DNA from: Roseiarcus sp035500275
GTDB lineage: Bacteria > Pseudomonadota > Alphaproteobacteria > Rhizobiales > Beijerinckiaceae
Direction: 5' to 3'
DNA: 45,123 nucleotides
NCBI GenBank assembly: GCA_035500275.1
Contig: DATJXI010000110.1
Coordinates: 1-45,123, forward strand
Shown: one piece after another, positions 8,601 to 17,334 of the stretch
How positions within the stretch are numbered: the first letter of the stretch is position 1
How the letters are laid out: every line of letters starts with the position of its first letter
Position numbers and translations under genes: made by a program
Notes under the pieces: generated by a model
Database searches by the model: none
What the model was told of the DNA's origin: nothing
What the model saw: only the letters and a program-made list of their open reading frames with translations

Positions 8601-9425
8601 ATGCCGGCGGTCGCCACCAGAGACGGCGTTGAGATCTTCTAGAAGGACTGGGGACAAGGCCAGCCGATCGTCTTCAGCCATGGATGGCCCCTGTCGGCGG
8701 ACGATTGGGACCCGCAGATGATGTTCTTTTTGAACAAGGGGTTCCGCGTCATCGCCCACGATCGGCGGGGCCATGGCCGCTCCTCGCAGATCGCCGACGG
8801 CCACGACATGGACCACTACGCCGACGATCTCGCGACCGTGACCGAGCATCTCGACCTCAGGAACGCCGTCTACGTCGGGCACTCGACCGGCGGCGGTGAG
8901 GTCGTCCACTACGTCGCGCGCCGCGGCGCGGGCCGAGTTGCGAAGGCGGCGATCATCAGCGCCGTCCCGCCGCTCATGGTCAAAACGCCGGCCAATCCGG
9001 GCGGGCTGCCGAAGGAAGTCTTCGACGATCTGCAGGCGCAACTCGCGGCGAACCGGCCGAAGTTCTACTACGATCTTCCCGCCGGCCCATTTTACGGCTT
9101 CAATAGGCCCGGCGCGAAAGTGATCGAGCCGTTGATCTGGAACTGGTGGCGCCAGGGCATGATGGGCGGCGCCAAGGCGCACTACGACGGCATTGTCGCC
9201 TTCTCCCAGACGGATTTCACCGAAGACCTGAAGGCGATCGACGTGCCGGTGCTCGTCCTGCACGGCGACGACGACCAGATCGTTCCTTATGCCGATTCCG
9301 CGCCGCTTTCGGCGAGGCTCCTGAAGAAGGGGACGATCAAAACCTACCCGGGCTTCCCGCACGGAATGATCACGACCCAGGCGGATGCGATCAACGCCGA
9401 CCTGCTGGCCTTCATAAAGGCGTAA
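8601..9425 (+). pseudogene. Non-heme chloroperoxidase-like alpha/beta hydrolase with in-frame amber codon
   Basis: From ATG 8601 the frame reads MPAVATRDGVEIF, then TAG (8640-8642), then KDWGQGQPIVFSHGWPLSADDW and on to the stop at 9425. Family members have a Tyr at the TAG position (EIFYKDWG), so a single base change explains it. Without it the protein would be about 274 residues, exactly the family length. Motifs after the stop are intact: oxyanion HGWPLS, nucleophile GHSTGGGEV, acid HGDDDQIVP, His FPHGM. An internal ATG at 8718 could give a 235-residue product lacking the oxyanion strand, probably inactive. No homology-bearing frame shift is seen elsewhere in the gene. It is either a pseudogene, an amber-read-through gene or a base error. 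Confidence 0.8.
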
Positions 9426-9659
9426 ATTCCTAGAAGTTCATTCCGGGTCGCGATCGAGGTCTTCAGCAGCGGCTCAAACCGGAGGCGCCGCTTTGCATTT
9501 GGCCGGTCTCGAACAGCCAAAAGCTTCCGACGGTTACGATCCATTGAGGCAAGCGTGACGTAATCATTCGGCGAAAGTGAGGAACATAGCCTCAGTTGCT
9601 ATCAGTTCCACGCCACAAATTGTCAAAATGAACAAGTGAAATTCGTTCCTGTTGCGGAT

Positions 9660-9678
9660 TATGGTGCGACGCACCATA
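9660..9678. promoter_or_regulatory. 19-bp perfect palindrome upstream of a small ORF
   Basis: TATGGTGCGACGCACCATA has perfect 9-bp arms around a central A and ends 26 bp before the ATG of the small ORF at 9704. It could be an operator for a dimeric regulator or a 5'-UTR hairpin. The regulator is unknown. Confidence 0.5.
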
Positions 9679-9703
9679 TGTGCGGCGCAAAGAAAGGATG
9701 CAG

Positions 9704-9913
9704 ATGTTCACAATCCTCGAATCGAACGTCTCCTATCGCGCCTGCCCGCGCTTGACGCAGCCGTTCGTCCAGCACGACCTCTACGCGCGGCTGGAGCCAC
9801 TCGACCGCTACGGACTCACGGAAATCAGCTCCGCCCTCGTTGACGGACTGTTTGCGTTGGCGAACTGGTCGAAGGAGGCGCTGCGCGCCATTCTGCGCTG
9901 CGCGCGCATATGA
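9704..9913 (+). CDS. Small hypothetical protein (69 residues)
   Basis: Starting at ATG 9704, with AGAAAGG seven bases upstream, this encodes a 69-residue soluble protein with no signal peptide and no TM segment. It has aromatic and acidic residues in the first half (YRACPRLTQPFVQHDLYARL) and an amphipathic helix near the C-terminus (ALVDGLFALANWSKEALRAI). I do not recognise the family. The good ribosome-binding site and the perfect palindrome just upstream argue for a real, regulated small gene. It stands alone: the nearest coding sequence downstream is convergent. ATG 9698 and 9680 are in-frame alternatives with poorer spacing. Confidence 0.55.
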   Translation: MFTILESNVSYRACPRLTQPFVQHDLYARLEPLDRYGLTEISSALVDGLFALANWSKEALRAILRCARI

Positions 9914-10116
9914 CAGCGAGCGCGGCAGGGCCTTAGAGAGGACTTTTCAGCAGACGCTTTCTGAGTGGTTTGTAACATATTGGCGACCATAGAGATGCGA
10001 TTGCCCTGTCCCGGTCAATCCGCGGCGGGTCGGACGGAAATGGCGCCGGAACCCGTTGAAAATGCTGGATTCGTGCGCCAAAATGGCAAGTCGGGCTTCG
10101 CCCCGCCCCGGACGGG

Positions 10117-10923
10117 CTACCGGCCAATCCGCTCGATTAGGGCCATCGCCGCGAGCGGGTTCCGCTCCTTGAACCCGCTGATCACATAGAGGAAAACGTC
10201 GCGGGGGGCGGCGTTGCCGGCCGGGTCGATGAGTTCCAGCCCCGGCGGCGCTGCGCCAACCGCCCACGCCTTCGCGCGTTCCGCCCACACGCTCAGCGCC
10301 TCGTCGCCGTAGCCGCGCTCTTCCGCCTCGCTCGTCCCCATGATGCGCGCGTAAGCGAAGGGCGCGGTCGCGTCGGCGATCAGCGGGAACTTGGAGTCTC
10401 CGGCGGTCACGACGGCGACGCCTCGCGCCCGCGCCACGGCGACGAACTCCGGCGTCCGGAAACTGTCGTTGCGCACCTCGACCGCATGCCGGATCGTTAG
10501 TCCGTCGGCCGAGGCGGGAAGCAGCTCCAGGAAAGCGCCGAAGTCGTCCGCGTCGAAGCGCTTAGTTGTCGCGAACTGCCAGTTGACCGGGCCGAGCTTG
10601 TGCTTGAGCTCGGTCACGCCGCTCTTGAAGAACCGTTCGATCGAGGGGCCGGCCTCTTTCAGGACGCGCCGGTTGGTGGCGAAGCGCGGGCCTTTGACGG
10701 AAAAGACGAAATTGTCGGGCGCCTCGTCCCGCCACTTCCGGAAAGTTTCGGGGTTCTTCGAGCCGTAATAGGTGCTGTCGATCTCGATCGAGGTGAGGTT
10801 GCGGCTCGCGTATTCGAGCTCTTTGCCCTGCGGCAGGCCCTTTGGATAGAAGACCCCGCGCCAAGGCGCGTAGCTCCAGCCGCCGACGCCGATCCGGATT
10901 CTGCTTGAAGCGGTATCGGGCAA
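10117..10923 (-). CDS. DUF72 domain-containing protein
   Basis: This 268-residue TIM-barrel-like cytoplasmic protein is of the DUF72 (YecE-like) family. Signatures are IRIGVGGWSYAPWRGVFYPKGLPQ at the N-terminus, the IEIDSTYYG motif (about 46-54), FSVKGPRFATNRR and VEVRNDSF (about 149-156). The function of DUF72 is unknown; a hydrolase or nuclease-like role has been suggested from structure. The start is TTG 10923, 10 bp after the YbaK gene stops, so it is the last gene of a leftward three-gene operon (ABM-like, YbaK, DUF72). The lysine-rich C-terminal segment VISGFKERNPLAAMALI is typical. Confidence 0.9.
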   Translation of the reverse strand: MPDTASSRIRIGVGGWSYAPWRGVFYPKGLPQGKELEYASRNLTSIEIDSTYYGSKNPETFRKWRDEAPDNFVFSVKGPRFATNRRVLKEAGPSIERFFKSGVTELKHKLGPVNWQFATTKRFDADDFGAFLELLPASADGLTIRHAVEVRNDSFRTPEFVAVARARGVAVVTAGDSKFPLIADATAPFAYARIMGTSEAEERGYGDEALSVWAERAKAWAVGAAPPGLELIDPAGNAAPRDVFLYVISGFKERNPLAAMALIERIGR

Positions 10924-10933
10924 TCGCCCTCCC

Positions 10934-11407
10934 CTACTGGCGCGCGACCGGCGCGACGGTTCCCCCGGTCAGCGCGAGAAGGTCGCCCGGAGACAGGCGG
11001 AAGACCGCGTTCGGCGCGCCTGCCGCCGCCCAGATTTCGTCGAGGTCGAGGAGCGCCTCGTCGATGAGCGCGAGCGGCGCGGTCTTGAGGCCGACCGGCG
11101 GGACGCCGCCGATCGCGAACCCGGTCGCCTGCCGGACGAAATCGGCGTCTGCCCGAGCGATCCCCTCGCCGATCTGGGCTGCGACCTTGTCCTCGTCCAC
11201 GCGATTGGCCCCCGAGGCGATGATGAGCACGCAGCGGCCGCTATCCGACCGGAAGATCAGAGATTTCGCGATCTGCCCAACCGCGCATCCGATCGCCGCC
11301 GCAGCGTCCTCCGCCGTGCGGGTGCTGGCGTCGAACTCCAGCACACCGAACCGCGCGCCGAGTGCGGCCTGGACCTTGAGCGCCGAAGCGCTTGTTGCGG
11401 GCTTCAT
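10934..11407 (-). CDS. YbaK/EbsC-family aminoacyl-tRNA deacylase
   Basis: This 157-residue freestanding editing domain is related to the INS domain of ProRS and to YbaK/ProX. Such proteins hydrolyse mischarged tRNA (for example Cys- or Ala-tRNA-Pro) in the cytoplasm. Visible family features are the conserved Lys in GQIAKSLIFRSDSG (about 45-58), the VDEDKVAAQIGE helix and the glycine-rich substrate loop TGFAIGGVPPVGL (about 104-116). It starts at ATG 11407, seven bases after the upstream ABM-like gene ends. The exact tRNA specificity cannot be read from sequence. Confidence 0.88.
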   Translation of the reverse strand: MKPATSASALKVQAALGARFGVLEFDASTRTAEDAAAAIGCAVGQIAKSLIFRSDSGRCVLIIASGANRVDEDKVAAQIGEGIARADADFVRQATGFAIGGVPPVGLKTAPLALIDEALLDLDEIWAAAGAPNAVFRLSPGDLLALTGGTVAPVARQ

Positions 11408-11414
11408 CTACCGG

Positions 11415-11705
11415 TCATGGCACCGAATGCACGATCACCGGCCCCGCCGTCGCGGTCGCCGCCCCGGCGACCAGCGGGCCGAGGTTCTTTTCGATGAAGG
11501 CGAGCGCCCGGCGGTTCGATTCCTCCGCCTCTTCGACCTTATTGAAAATACTGATCGCGGTCACCGTGTCGTCGGGCGCATAGGTCACGTAATAGCCCAT
11601 GAAGCCCGGAACGCCGCTGATGATCTCGATCGCGTCCTTAACGCGCCCCGCAAGCTCGTCCGCCATGCCGGGCTTGCACTTGAACTGGCGTATGGCGGCG
11701 TACAT
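11415..11705 (-). CDS. Small ABM-like (dimeric alpha-beta barrel) protein
   Basis: Starting at ATG 11705, with an excellent AGGAGGGAGG upstream, this encodes 96 residues. The pattern MYAAIRQFKCKPGMADELAGRV, then VPGFMGYYVTYAPDDTVTAISIF, then EEAEESNRRALAFI resembles the ferredoxin-like half-barrel of antibiotic biosynthesis monooxygenase and related stress-response domains. No catalytic residues can be assigned. It is the first gene of the leftward operon with YbaK and DUF72. The fold call is by strand/helix pattern and moderate in certainty. Confidence 0.75.
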   Translation of the reverse strand: MYAAIRQFKCKPGMADELAGRVKDAIEIISGVPGFMGYYVTYAPDDTVTAISIFNKVEEAEESNRRALAFIEKNLGPLVAGAATATAGPVIVHSVP

Positions 11706-11804
11706 GGCGTCCTCCCTCCTAGGAGCGAGGACGATACGCTGATCCGAGGGAGGCGCCAAGGACATCGTAATCGCCGATGAAAGCGCGGGTAACTGGGTAA
11801 TCCC

Positions 11805-13172
11805 TCACATTTCCGGCGCAGGGAGTGCGGCCGGCGCGGTCTTTTCCGGGGACCGCGGCAGAAGCTTCTTCACCGCGCTCGAGCCGACGACCGCGCCCTG
11901 ATTTTCGAAGGCCTCGTGATTCTTCTCGATCTCATTGAGGGCGTACAAGTAATTGACCATGATCCCGTAGGACTCGAAGACTCCCTTAAGCGACAAGTCG
12001 CCCATCCAGTTGATGCGTTCGAGACGGGCCCCATTGCCGAGGTGGAAGCGAGCGACGGGATCGATCACACGCCCGTTCGCGCCGCGCGCCTTGAGGAAGT
12101 AGTAGGCGGCGAGCGGTTCGAGCGCCTTGCGCAGGTGGTTGGCTTTCTCGGGCGTCTCAGGCCAGGAGTCGTCTCGAGCGCGCTCGCGCACCTCGGTGAC
12201 AAGAGATTTGATCGCAGGATCGTCCACCGTCTCCAGCCAGGCTCGGAATCCTGGGACGGGTGACAGCGTCACGAAGGTCTCGATGCGCGGAAGGTCACGC
12301 CGAATCTCCTCAACGACCTGCTTGATGAGGAAATTGCCGAAGCTGACGCCCATGAGGCCGCGCTGGCAATTGGAAATCGAGTAGAAGACAGCGACGCGGG
12401 CCTTGCTCTCCGGCGCATGGACGCGCTTTTCAGCAAGCAACGGAGCGATCGCGTCCGGCGCCGCTTGGGTCAGGGCGACCTCCACGAAGATCAGCGGCTC
12501 GTCCACGAGCGCCGGGTGGAAGAAGGCGTAGCAGCGCCGGTCAACAGAGTCGGTGCGGCGACGCAGGTCGTCCCAGTCGCGGATTTCGTGGACCGCCTCG
12601 TAGCGGATGATCTTCTCGAGAATCGAGGCGGGCGAGGACCAGTCGATCCTCTTCAGGACCAGAAATCCACGGTTGAACCATGAGCTGAAGAGATGCGCGA
12701 AATCGCGATCCACCGCCTTGAGGCCCCCGTCCTCCCGCACCGCCTCGAGGAGATCGGCGCGCATGGCGACGAGCGCCGCCGTGCCGCCTGGCGATCGGTT
12801 CAGCCGCCGGAAAAGCTCCTGACGGCGCGGCTCGCTGGCGTAGTGGAGCTCACTTGCCGCCTTGGCGCCCCGAAGCGAGTTGAACCGGGCGACCGCCTCC
12901 TCTACTTTCCGCGGGTCCGGGCCGAAATCGTCGTCGAGCGCACGAAAAAACGCCGCCTTCTCGGCATCGCCAAGGGTGCGGTAGCGGGCGAGGATTTCAC
13001 TTGCCAGCGCGACGCCGGAGGCTTCGCCGCGCCCGCTCAGCAGCGCGCCGCACAAGTCAACAAGTGAACCGGCGCGGTTATCGGAGTTCTTCGGCCAGGA
13101 TGTGAGCCGCAAAACCGATCGTCCGCGATCCGCGATCGACGCCAGGAGGTCGGAGAAGAAGGCGCTGTCCAT
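11805..13172 (-). CDS. Malonyl-CoA decarboxylase
   Basis: This 455-residue enzyme converts malonyl-CoA to acetyl-CoA and CO2, controlling malonyl-CoA level or allowing malonate use. The N-terminal helical domain (about 1-180) is followed by the GNAT-like catalytic domain. Hallmarks are VFYSISNCQRGLMGVSFGN (about 255-273) with the conserved Ser/Asn/Gln, FLIKQVVEEI, TFVTLSPVPGFRAWL and the C-terminal FHLGNGARLERINWMGD containing the conserved His. No matB or matC neighbour is present, so this is a stand-alone copy. Malonyl-CoA is also the extender of the PKS 13 kb away, but no direct link is shown. It starts at ATG 13172. Confidence 0.93.
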   Translation of the reverse strand: MDSAFFSDLLASIADRGRSVLRLTSWPKNSDNRAGSLVDLCGALLSGRGEASGVALASEILARYRTLGDAEKAAFFRALDDDFGPDPRKVEEAVARFNSLRGAKAASELHYASEPRRQELFRRLNRSPGGTAALVAMRADLLEAVREDGGLKAVDRDFAHLFSSWFNRGFLVLKRIDWSSPASILEKIIRYEAVHEIRDWDDLRRRTDSVDRRCYAFFHPALVDEPLIFVEVALTQAAPDAIAPLLAEKRVHAPESKARVAVFYSISNCQRGLMGVSFGNFLIKQVVEEIRRDLPRIETFVTLSPVPGFRAWLETVDDPAIKSLVTEVRERARDDSWPETPEKANHLRKALEPLAAYYFLKARGANGRVIDPVARFHLGNGARLERINWMGDLSLKGVFESYGIMVNYLYALNEIEKNHEAFENQGAVVGSSAVKKLLPRSPEKTAPAALPAPEM

Positions 13173-13336
13173 GGCTCCTTCGAGGTCCAGCGGCCCCGCA
13201 ATCGGGATCGGCTTTGAAAAGTACGATACTTACGACGGCGAAGCCGTGAATCAAGGCGATGTTTGGGGCGCGCCTTCGGCCCCACATATGCGTCGGCCAT
13301 GCGTTCGGGGCGCAGGACACGCGAAAAACGTGGAGT

Positions 13337-14047
13337 TTAGAAAGGCGGCGAGCGGACCCAGTAGACCCACAGGTCGCGCAAGCGGGCCGTCCAGACCAGA
13401 TAGAGGCCAATTCCGAGAAGGCCAATGAGCGTAATCGAACCAAGCGTCATGAGAATGAAGCTTAGCGCCTCCGCAAGAAGGCGGCCCACGCCGCGCCGAT
13501 GACCTTTGACGTGCCGCGCGGTACTTGAAGCGCTTGCTACGGGTGGCGCAGCCGGAGTTGAAGGTCCGGGCTCGGCCGCCTCTGGCGGGCGGGTCGACCA
13601 CGCAGGCGGGCCCTGTTCTTGACCCAAAGGCCGGCCCGCGGCGAGCGTCTTCTCTCGTTCGACAAGCCGACGAGCCACATAGTTTGTTACGGCGTCGACA
13701 ATGCATTCAATCTGACGGCTCTCCGCAATGAGCAGCCGCCCATAAAGCGTGTCCTGAAAAAAGCGGTAAGTGCGGCGATCGTGCCCCACGTCGACGAACG
13801 AGACCATGTCGATGAATAGGCGGGGGCGCTCGCCCTGCGCTAGCGCCATGTCGAACATGTCCACGTTCGGCGGGAGCTCACGGACGACCGGCTTCAGCGC
13901 GCTTTCAAGCAACGCCAGCCGTCCAATCTCGATCTCGCGCAGGTCGGCGATCGCCTCAGTGCGCTCGGCGTTTTCCGTTCGCGCGCGACGCACCGCCGCC
14001 TCAAGGTCAGGCGTAGAAGGAGAAGGCGCCTCAGGCTTGTCGTTCAT
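13337..14047 (-). CDS. Hypothetical protein with C-terminal membrane anchor
   Basis: I do not recognise a characterised family for this 236-residue protein. The N-terminal ~60 residues are charged and helical (PDLEAAVRRARTENAERTEA). A compact conserved-looking core follows (about 60-135: VDMFDMALAQGERPRLFIDM, FVDVGHDRRTYRFFQDT). A Pro/Ala-rich disordered linker (about 150-180) leads to a TM helix (about 200-222: SFILMTLGSITLIGLLGIGL) and a short tail. It looks like a cytoplasmic domain tethered to the inner membrane. It is divergent from psuG and monocistronic. Confidence 0.8.
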   Translation of the reverse strand: MNDKPEAPSPSTPDLEAAVRRARTENAERTEAIADLREIEIGRLALLESALKPVVRELPPNVDMFDMALAQGERPRLFIDMVSFVDVGHDRRTYRFFQDTLYGRLLIAESRQIECIVDAVTNYVARRLVEREKTLAAGRPLGQEQGPPAWSTRPPEAAEPGPSTPAAPPVASASSTARHVKGHRRGVGRLLAEALSFILMTLGSITLIGLLGIGLYLVWTARLRDLWVYWVRSPPF

Positions 14048-14234
14048 CGCGTCGGGTCCGAACCCCTCCCGACTCGGCCCGCCCCGAACACGATCAAACG
14101 GGCCTCAAGACATGCTTAGCGCAATCGCTGCTGACTTCAAATTCCGTTGTCTTGATCATGAGGCTCACGCTCGCAGTCAATCCCTGTTACGGTCAGCGGC
14201 ATTCTATCTGCCGTCGCAGGGGGAGTTAACGCCA

Positions 14235-15152
14235 ATGAGCGCCGCCGATCTCATTGATTTTTCGCAGGAGGTCGCCGATGCGCGCGCGCACAACCGGCCG
14301 ATCGTTGCGCTCGAATCGACCATCATCACGCACGGCATGCCCTACCCTCGCAACGTTGAGACGGCGCGGATGGTCGAGGATGCGGCGCGGGCCGCGGGCG
14401 CCGTCCCCGCGAGCATCGCGGTTATCGGAGGGCGATTCCGGGTGGGTCTCGCCCGTGATGAGATTGAAAACCTCGGCCGGCTGTCGGGCGGAGTCGTCAA
14501 AGCGTCTCGGCGCGACCTTGCGCTGGTTGCGGCAAGGCGAGGCTCGGCGGGTACGACGGTGGCCGCAACGATGTTCATCGCGGAGCTTGCCGGGATCGAG
14601 ACCTTCGCGACCGGCGGCATCGGCGGCGTTCATCGCGGCGCAGAAGAGACGTTCGACATTTCGGCCGACCTTGTGGAGCTGGCGCGTACGCGAGTGGCGG
14701 TCGTGTGCGCTGGGGCAAAATCGATCCTCGATATCGAAAAGACCCTTGAATTTCTGGAGACGCAAGGCGTGGCGATTGTCGGATACCGGTGCGACGAGTT
14801 CCCCGCCTTTTACGCCCGATCGTCCGGCTTCAAGTTGGAGCACCGATGCGACGGGCTAAAGGACCTTGCTCGCATGATCCGCCTGCAGCGCGAGATAGGC
14901 CCCGGCGGTCTCCTCATCGCCAATCCGATTCCCGAGGATCACGCGTTGGAGGAAGCAATGATCGAGGAGCGCATTTCCGAAGCCGTGGCGGAAGCGAAGG
15001 AGCAGGGCGTTGGCAAGAAGGAGGCGACGCCGTTCCTGCTAAAGCGGGTCGTTGAACTCACTGGCGGCCTGAGCCTGGAGGCGAATATCGCGCTCATCAA
15101 GAACAATGCGGTCTTGGCCGCGCAGGCGGCTGTACAGCTCTCAACAGGCTGA
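14235..15152 (+). CDS. psuG: Pseudouridine-5'-phosphate glycosidase
   Basis: PsuG (305 residues) reversibly cleaves pseudouridine 5'-phosphate to uracil and ribose 5-phosphate, and needs a divalent metal. Family signatures: IVALESTIITHGMPYPRNVETA with the catalytic Glu (about 24-45), GGVVKASRRDLALV with the catalytic Lys (about 86-99), GTTVAATMFIAELAGIETFATGGIGGVHRGAEETFDIS compressed around residues 107-145, and NPIPEDHALEEAMIE. The start at ATG 14235 has GGGAG upstream. A much longer open frame extends upstream but is antisense to the neighbour and lacks family homology. The usual partner psuK (pseudouridine kinase) is not adjacent. Confidence 0.95.
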   Translation: MSAADLIDFSQEVADARAHNRPIVALESTIITHGMPYPRNVETARMVEDAARAAGAVPASIAVIGGRFRVGLARDEIENLGRLSGGVVKASRRDLALVAARRGSAGTTVAATMFIAELAGIETFATGGIGGVHRGAEETFDISADLVELARTRVAVVCAGAKSILDIEKTLEFLETQGVAIVGYRCDEFPAFYARSSGFKLEHRCDGLKDLARMIRLQREIGPGGLLIANPIPEDHALEEAMIEERISEAVAEAKEQGVGKKEATPFLLKRVVELTGGLSLEANIALIKNNAVLAAQAAVQLSTG

Positions 15153-15431
15153 AATTTCACTTAGGGGGGCATTTTCACGCGTGCAAACGCGATGCGACGC
15201 GTGAGTCATCAACGCCATCGCCGAGTCTCCACGGGCAGTCCTCAAAGATCGCGGCCACACCATCAGGGCGCGAAGATGGTTTCGCTCCTTCCCAACGATC
15301 CGAGCGTGAGATCCTTCACGGACGCTTACGCGACTGTCCCATTGTCCTCTTGCGGGCGCCACGATGAAAACGCGTCCGCGCCTCAATCGGATGGAACGAA
15401 GCGCGCCTGCCCACGTAAGCGGCTGAAATAA

Positions 15432-16685
15432 ATGTCTCCTATTCCATCCGTCGCCGACGAAGAGGCCGCCCGACTTCGAATCCGCCGCAGCCGGAACTTG
15501 GCCACAGGCCTGCTCCTCATAATGGTCGCGGTGTTTGTCGGAACATGGCTCGCGCCAAATCCGGGCTTCGGCGTCGCTTTGCTCCGCGCCGCATCGGAGG
15601 CCGGCATCGTCGGCGGCCTTGCCGATTGGTTCGCGGTGACGGCGCTCTTCCGCCATCCGCTCGGACTGCCGATCCCGCACACGGCGATCTTGCCAGCCAA
15701 CAAGGATCGGATCGGCCGTGCGCTCGGCGCCTTCGTCGAGCGCAGCTTCTTGACCGAGGCGGTGCTTCTGCCTCGCCTGCGCGCCGCCGAGCCCGGCAAG
15801 CGCCTCGCGACGTGGCTGTCGTCGTCCGAAAACGTCGGGCTGGTCGTCGAGCCGCTGGTCGCGGCCATGCCGCAAATCGTCGGCATTCTGGAGAACCCAG
15901 AGCTGCGCAAATTCCTCAACCAGGCGTTGGGCGAGCAACTGCGGGCGTTGAACATCGCGCCGATTGTCGGCCGCGTTCTCGCAATTCTGACCCGAAGCGG
16001 CGAAGCGGACGCATTGTTCGAGCGCGTGATCGACCTCGCCCGCATGTGGCTGGACGACAACCGAGAGGAGATCGACGGGCTCGTCGAGGAGCGCAGCCGC
16101 TGGTGGATTCCAAAGGCGATCGATCGCCGAATCGCCAAGGCCATCATGGATGGCCTCAGTGAGCTTCTGGAGAGCCTGCACGATCCGCAGAGCGACGCCC
16201 GCAAGAAGCTTGGCGATGGCTTCGTCAGGCTCATCGCCGATCTCATCCGTTCGCCAGAGCGGAGGAAGGAGCTGAACGAAGCCCGCAACCGGCTGCTCCA
16301 GCATCCGGAGGTCCAGGCGTGGCTGAACGCGGTCTGGAGCGAGGTTTCGAAGGGGCTGCGGGCCGACGTCGCGTCGCCGAGCTCGCGGACGCGGGAGGTG
16401 CTGGAGAAGGCCATCGTCTCCCTTGGAGAGGCCCTCGCCGCCGACGAGGTCATGCAGGAGAAAATTGACCAGTACGCCGAGCGTTCTGCCGTGCGGGTGA
16501 TCGGGTTCCGGGGCGAGATCGCCCGGTTCATGGCCGAGGTGGTGCGCGGGTGGGACGCCCAAACCTTAGCCGCACGACTGGAGCTCGTGATCGGCAGCGA
16601 CCTGCAATACATCCGAGTGAACGGCACCATCGTCGGAGCGCTCGTCGGCTGCGGCCTGTTCCTCATCACATGGGCGTCCGCATGA
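15432..16685 (+). CDS. DUF445 family membrane protein
   Basis: This 417-residue protein of the DUF445/YjiN family has a TM helix near each end (about 24-45 and 395-414) and a long helical, charged middle. The N-terminal signature GIVGGLADWFAVTALFRHPLGLPIPHTAIL and the following KDRIGRALGAFVERSFL are diagnostic. The C-terminal YIRVNGTIVGALVGCGLFLI is the second anchor. Function is unknown, and the topology suggests a coiled-coil rod held at the inner membrane. Its TGA overlaps an ATG (16682) that opens a 56-codon reading frame of doubtful status. Confidence 0.9.
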   Translation: MSPIPSVADEEAARLRIRRSRNLATGLLLIMVAVFVGTWLAPNPGFGVALLRAASEAGIVGGLADWFAVTALFRHPLGLPIPHTAILPANKDRIGRALGAFVERSFLTEAVLLPRLRAAEPGKRLATWLSSSENVGLVVEPLVAAMPQIVGILENPELRKFLNQALGEQLRALNIAPIVGRVLAILTRSGEADALFERVIDLARMWLDDNREEIDGLVEERSRWWIPKAIDRRIAKAIMDGLSELLESLHDPQSDARKKLGDGFVRLIADLIRSPERRKELNEARNRLLQHPEVQAWLNAVWSEVSKGLRADVASPSSRTREVLEKAIVSLGEALAADEVMQEKIDQYAERSAVRVIGFRGEIARFMAEVVRGWDAQTLAARLELVIGSDLQYIRVNGTIVGALVGCGLFLITWASA

Positions 16686-17334
16686 GACTCAACGACGCCG
16701 TCACATTGGGCTCGATCCTGCGGATTTCGCGCGACGAATGGCACGACGCCGCCGGGCTCGTGGTCACGAACACATCAAGGCTCCGGCCTTCACGGTTCCC
16801 TTCGCCAAGGACGCACGGGAGGGCCCGACGAGGAGGCTGGAAGAGGGCTTAGGACCGCAACTCCTTCCTTGAGCGTTCGAATCCTTCCCAATTGGGTTCC
16901 AAAACGGGTTCCGGAATGGTCCTGTTGTGGGCCTCTTCCTTCCCTTTCCTTTCCCGTTTTGAGCCTTTTCAATGGCTTGCGACGAATCCCAGCCGAAATT
17001 CCGAAATTTCCTCCCCAGCCCCGCTAGCCGCCGTGGCCGAAAAATCGTTTAGCCGCGGCCGCGGCACCGATCCCTCGTCCATGCCGACCGCTCCGCCGCG
17101 CTTGCTGCGTCGACGAAAAAGAACATACTATGAACATAGCTGAACGCGAAGAAGATTCCGGCTTTTTTTTGCGGCGGTTTTCTCCGCTCCCCGATCTGCG
17201 CAGGCCAAATCACAAAGCATCCCGGTGTAGCTGGGATCCACGCGCGCGGGGAGGATCTGAGTCTGGTCCCGACCGTAAGTTTGGGTAACTTGTCGCCGGG
17301 CCCTGCCCGCCCGACGACAAGTTCTTTCAATCGA
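16686..17334. other. Long non-coding stretch between DUF445 and the ABC transporter
   Basis: This is about 650 bases without a convincing gene. A 56-codon frame begins at ATG 16682, overlapping the DUF445 stop. It has no recognisable family and turns Arg/Pro-rich, so I do not call it. Within the gap are a 7-base direct repeat GGGTTCC, a pyrimidine tract at about 16932-16960, a small palindrome CTATGAACATAG (17128-17139), a run of eight T at 17163-17170 and a strong inverted repeat at 17287-17323. The two transcription units converge here, so terminators are expected. Confidence 0.5.
17287..17323 (-). terminator. Inverted repeat after the ABC transporter operon
   Basis: The arms AACTTGTCG (17287-17295) and CGACAAGTT (17315-17323) are perfectly complementary, with a GC-rich loop that can pair further (CGGG/CCCG). 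The hairpin begins 12 bases past the stop codon of the binding-protein gene on the minus strand. It lacks a clear U-tract, so it may stabilise the 3' end of the mRNA rather than act as a strict intrinsic terminator. Confidence 0.5.

Noticed and set aside
13770..14234. In-frame 155-codon N-terminal extension of PsuG
   Set aside because: It lies antisense to the membrane-anchored hypothetical gene, is Ser/Arg-rich and has no PsuG homology. ATG 14235 with GGGAG gives the normal family length.
15175..15204. Inverted repeat TCACGCGT/ACGCGTGA after psuG as a terminator
   Set aside because: It has 8-bp arms with a 14-base loop and no U-tract. It is too weak to call.
15141..16744. Long minus-strand frames opposite DUF445
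   Set aside because: They show low-complexity shadow composition and no family, while DUF445 is clear on the plus strand.
16870..16890. tRNA-like T-loop (GTTCGAATCC) in the non-coding gap
   Set aside because: The flanking bases do not form a T-stem and no acceptor, anticodon or D-arm can be found.
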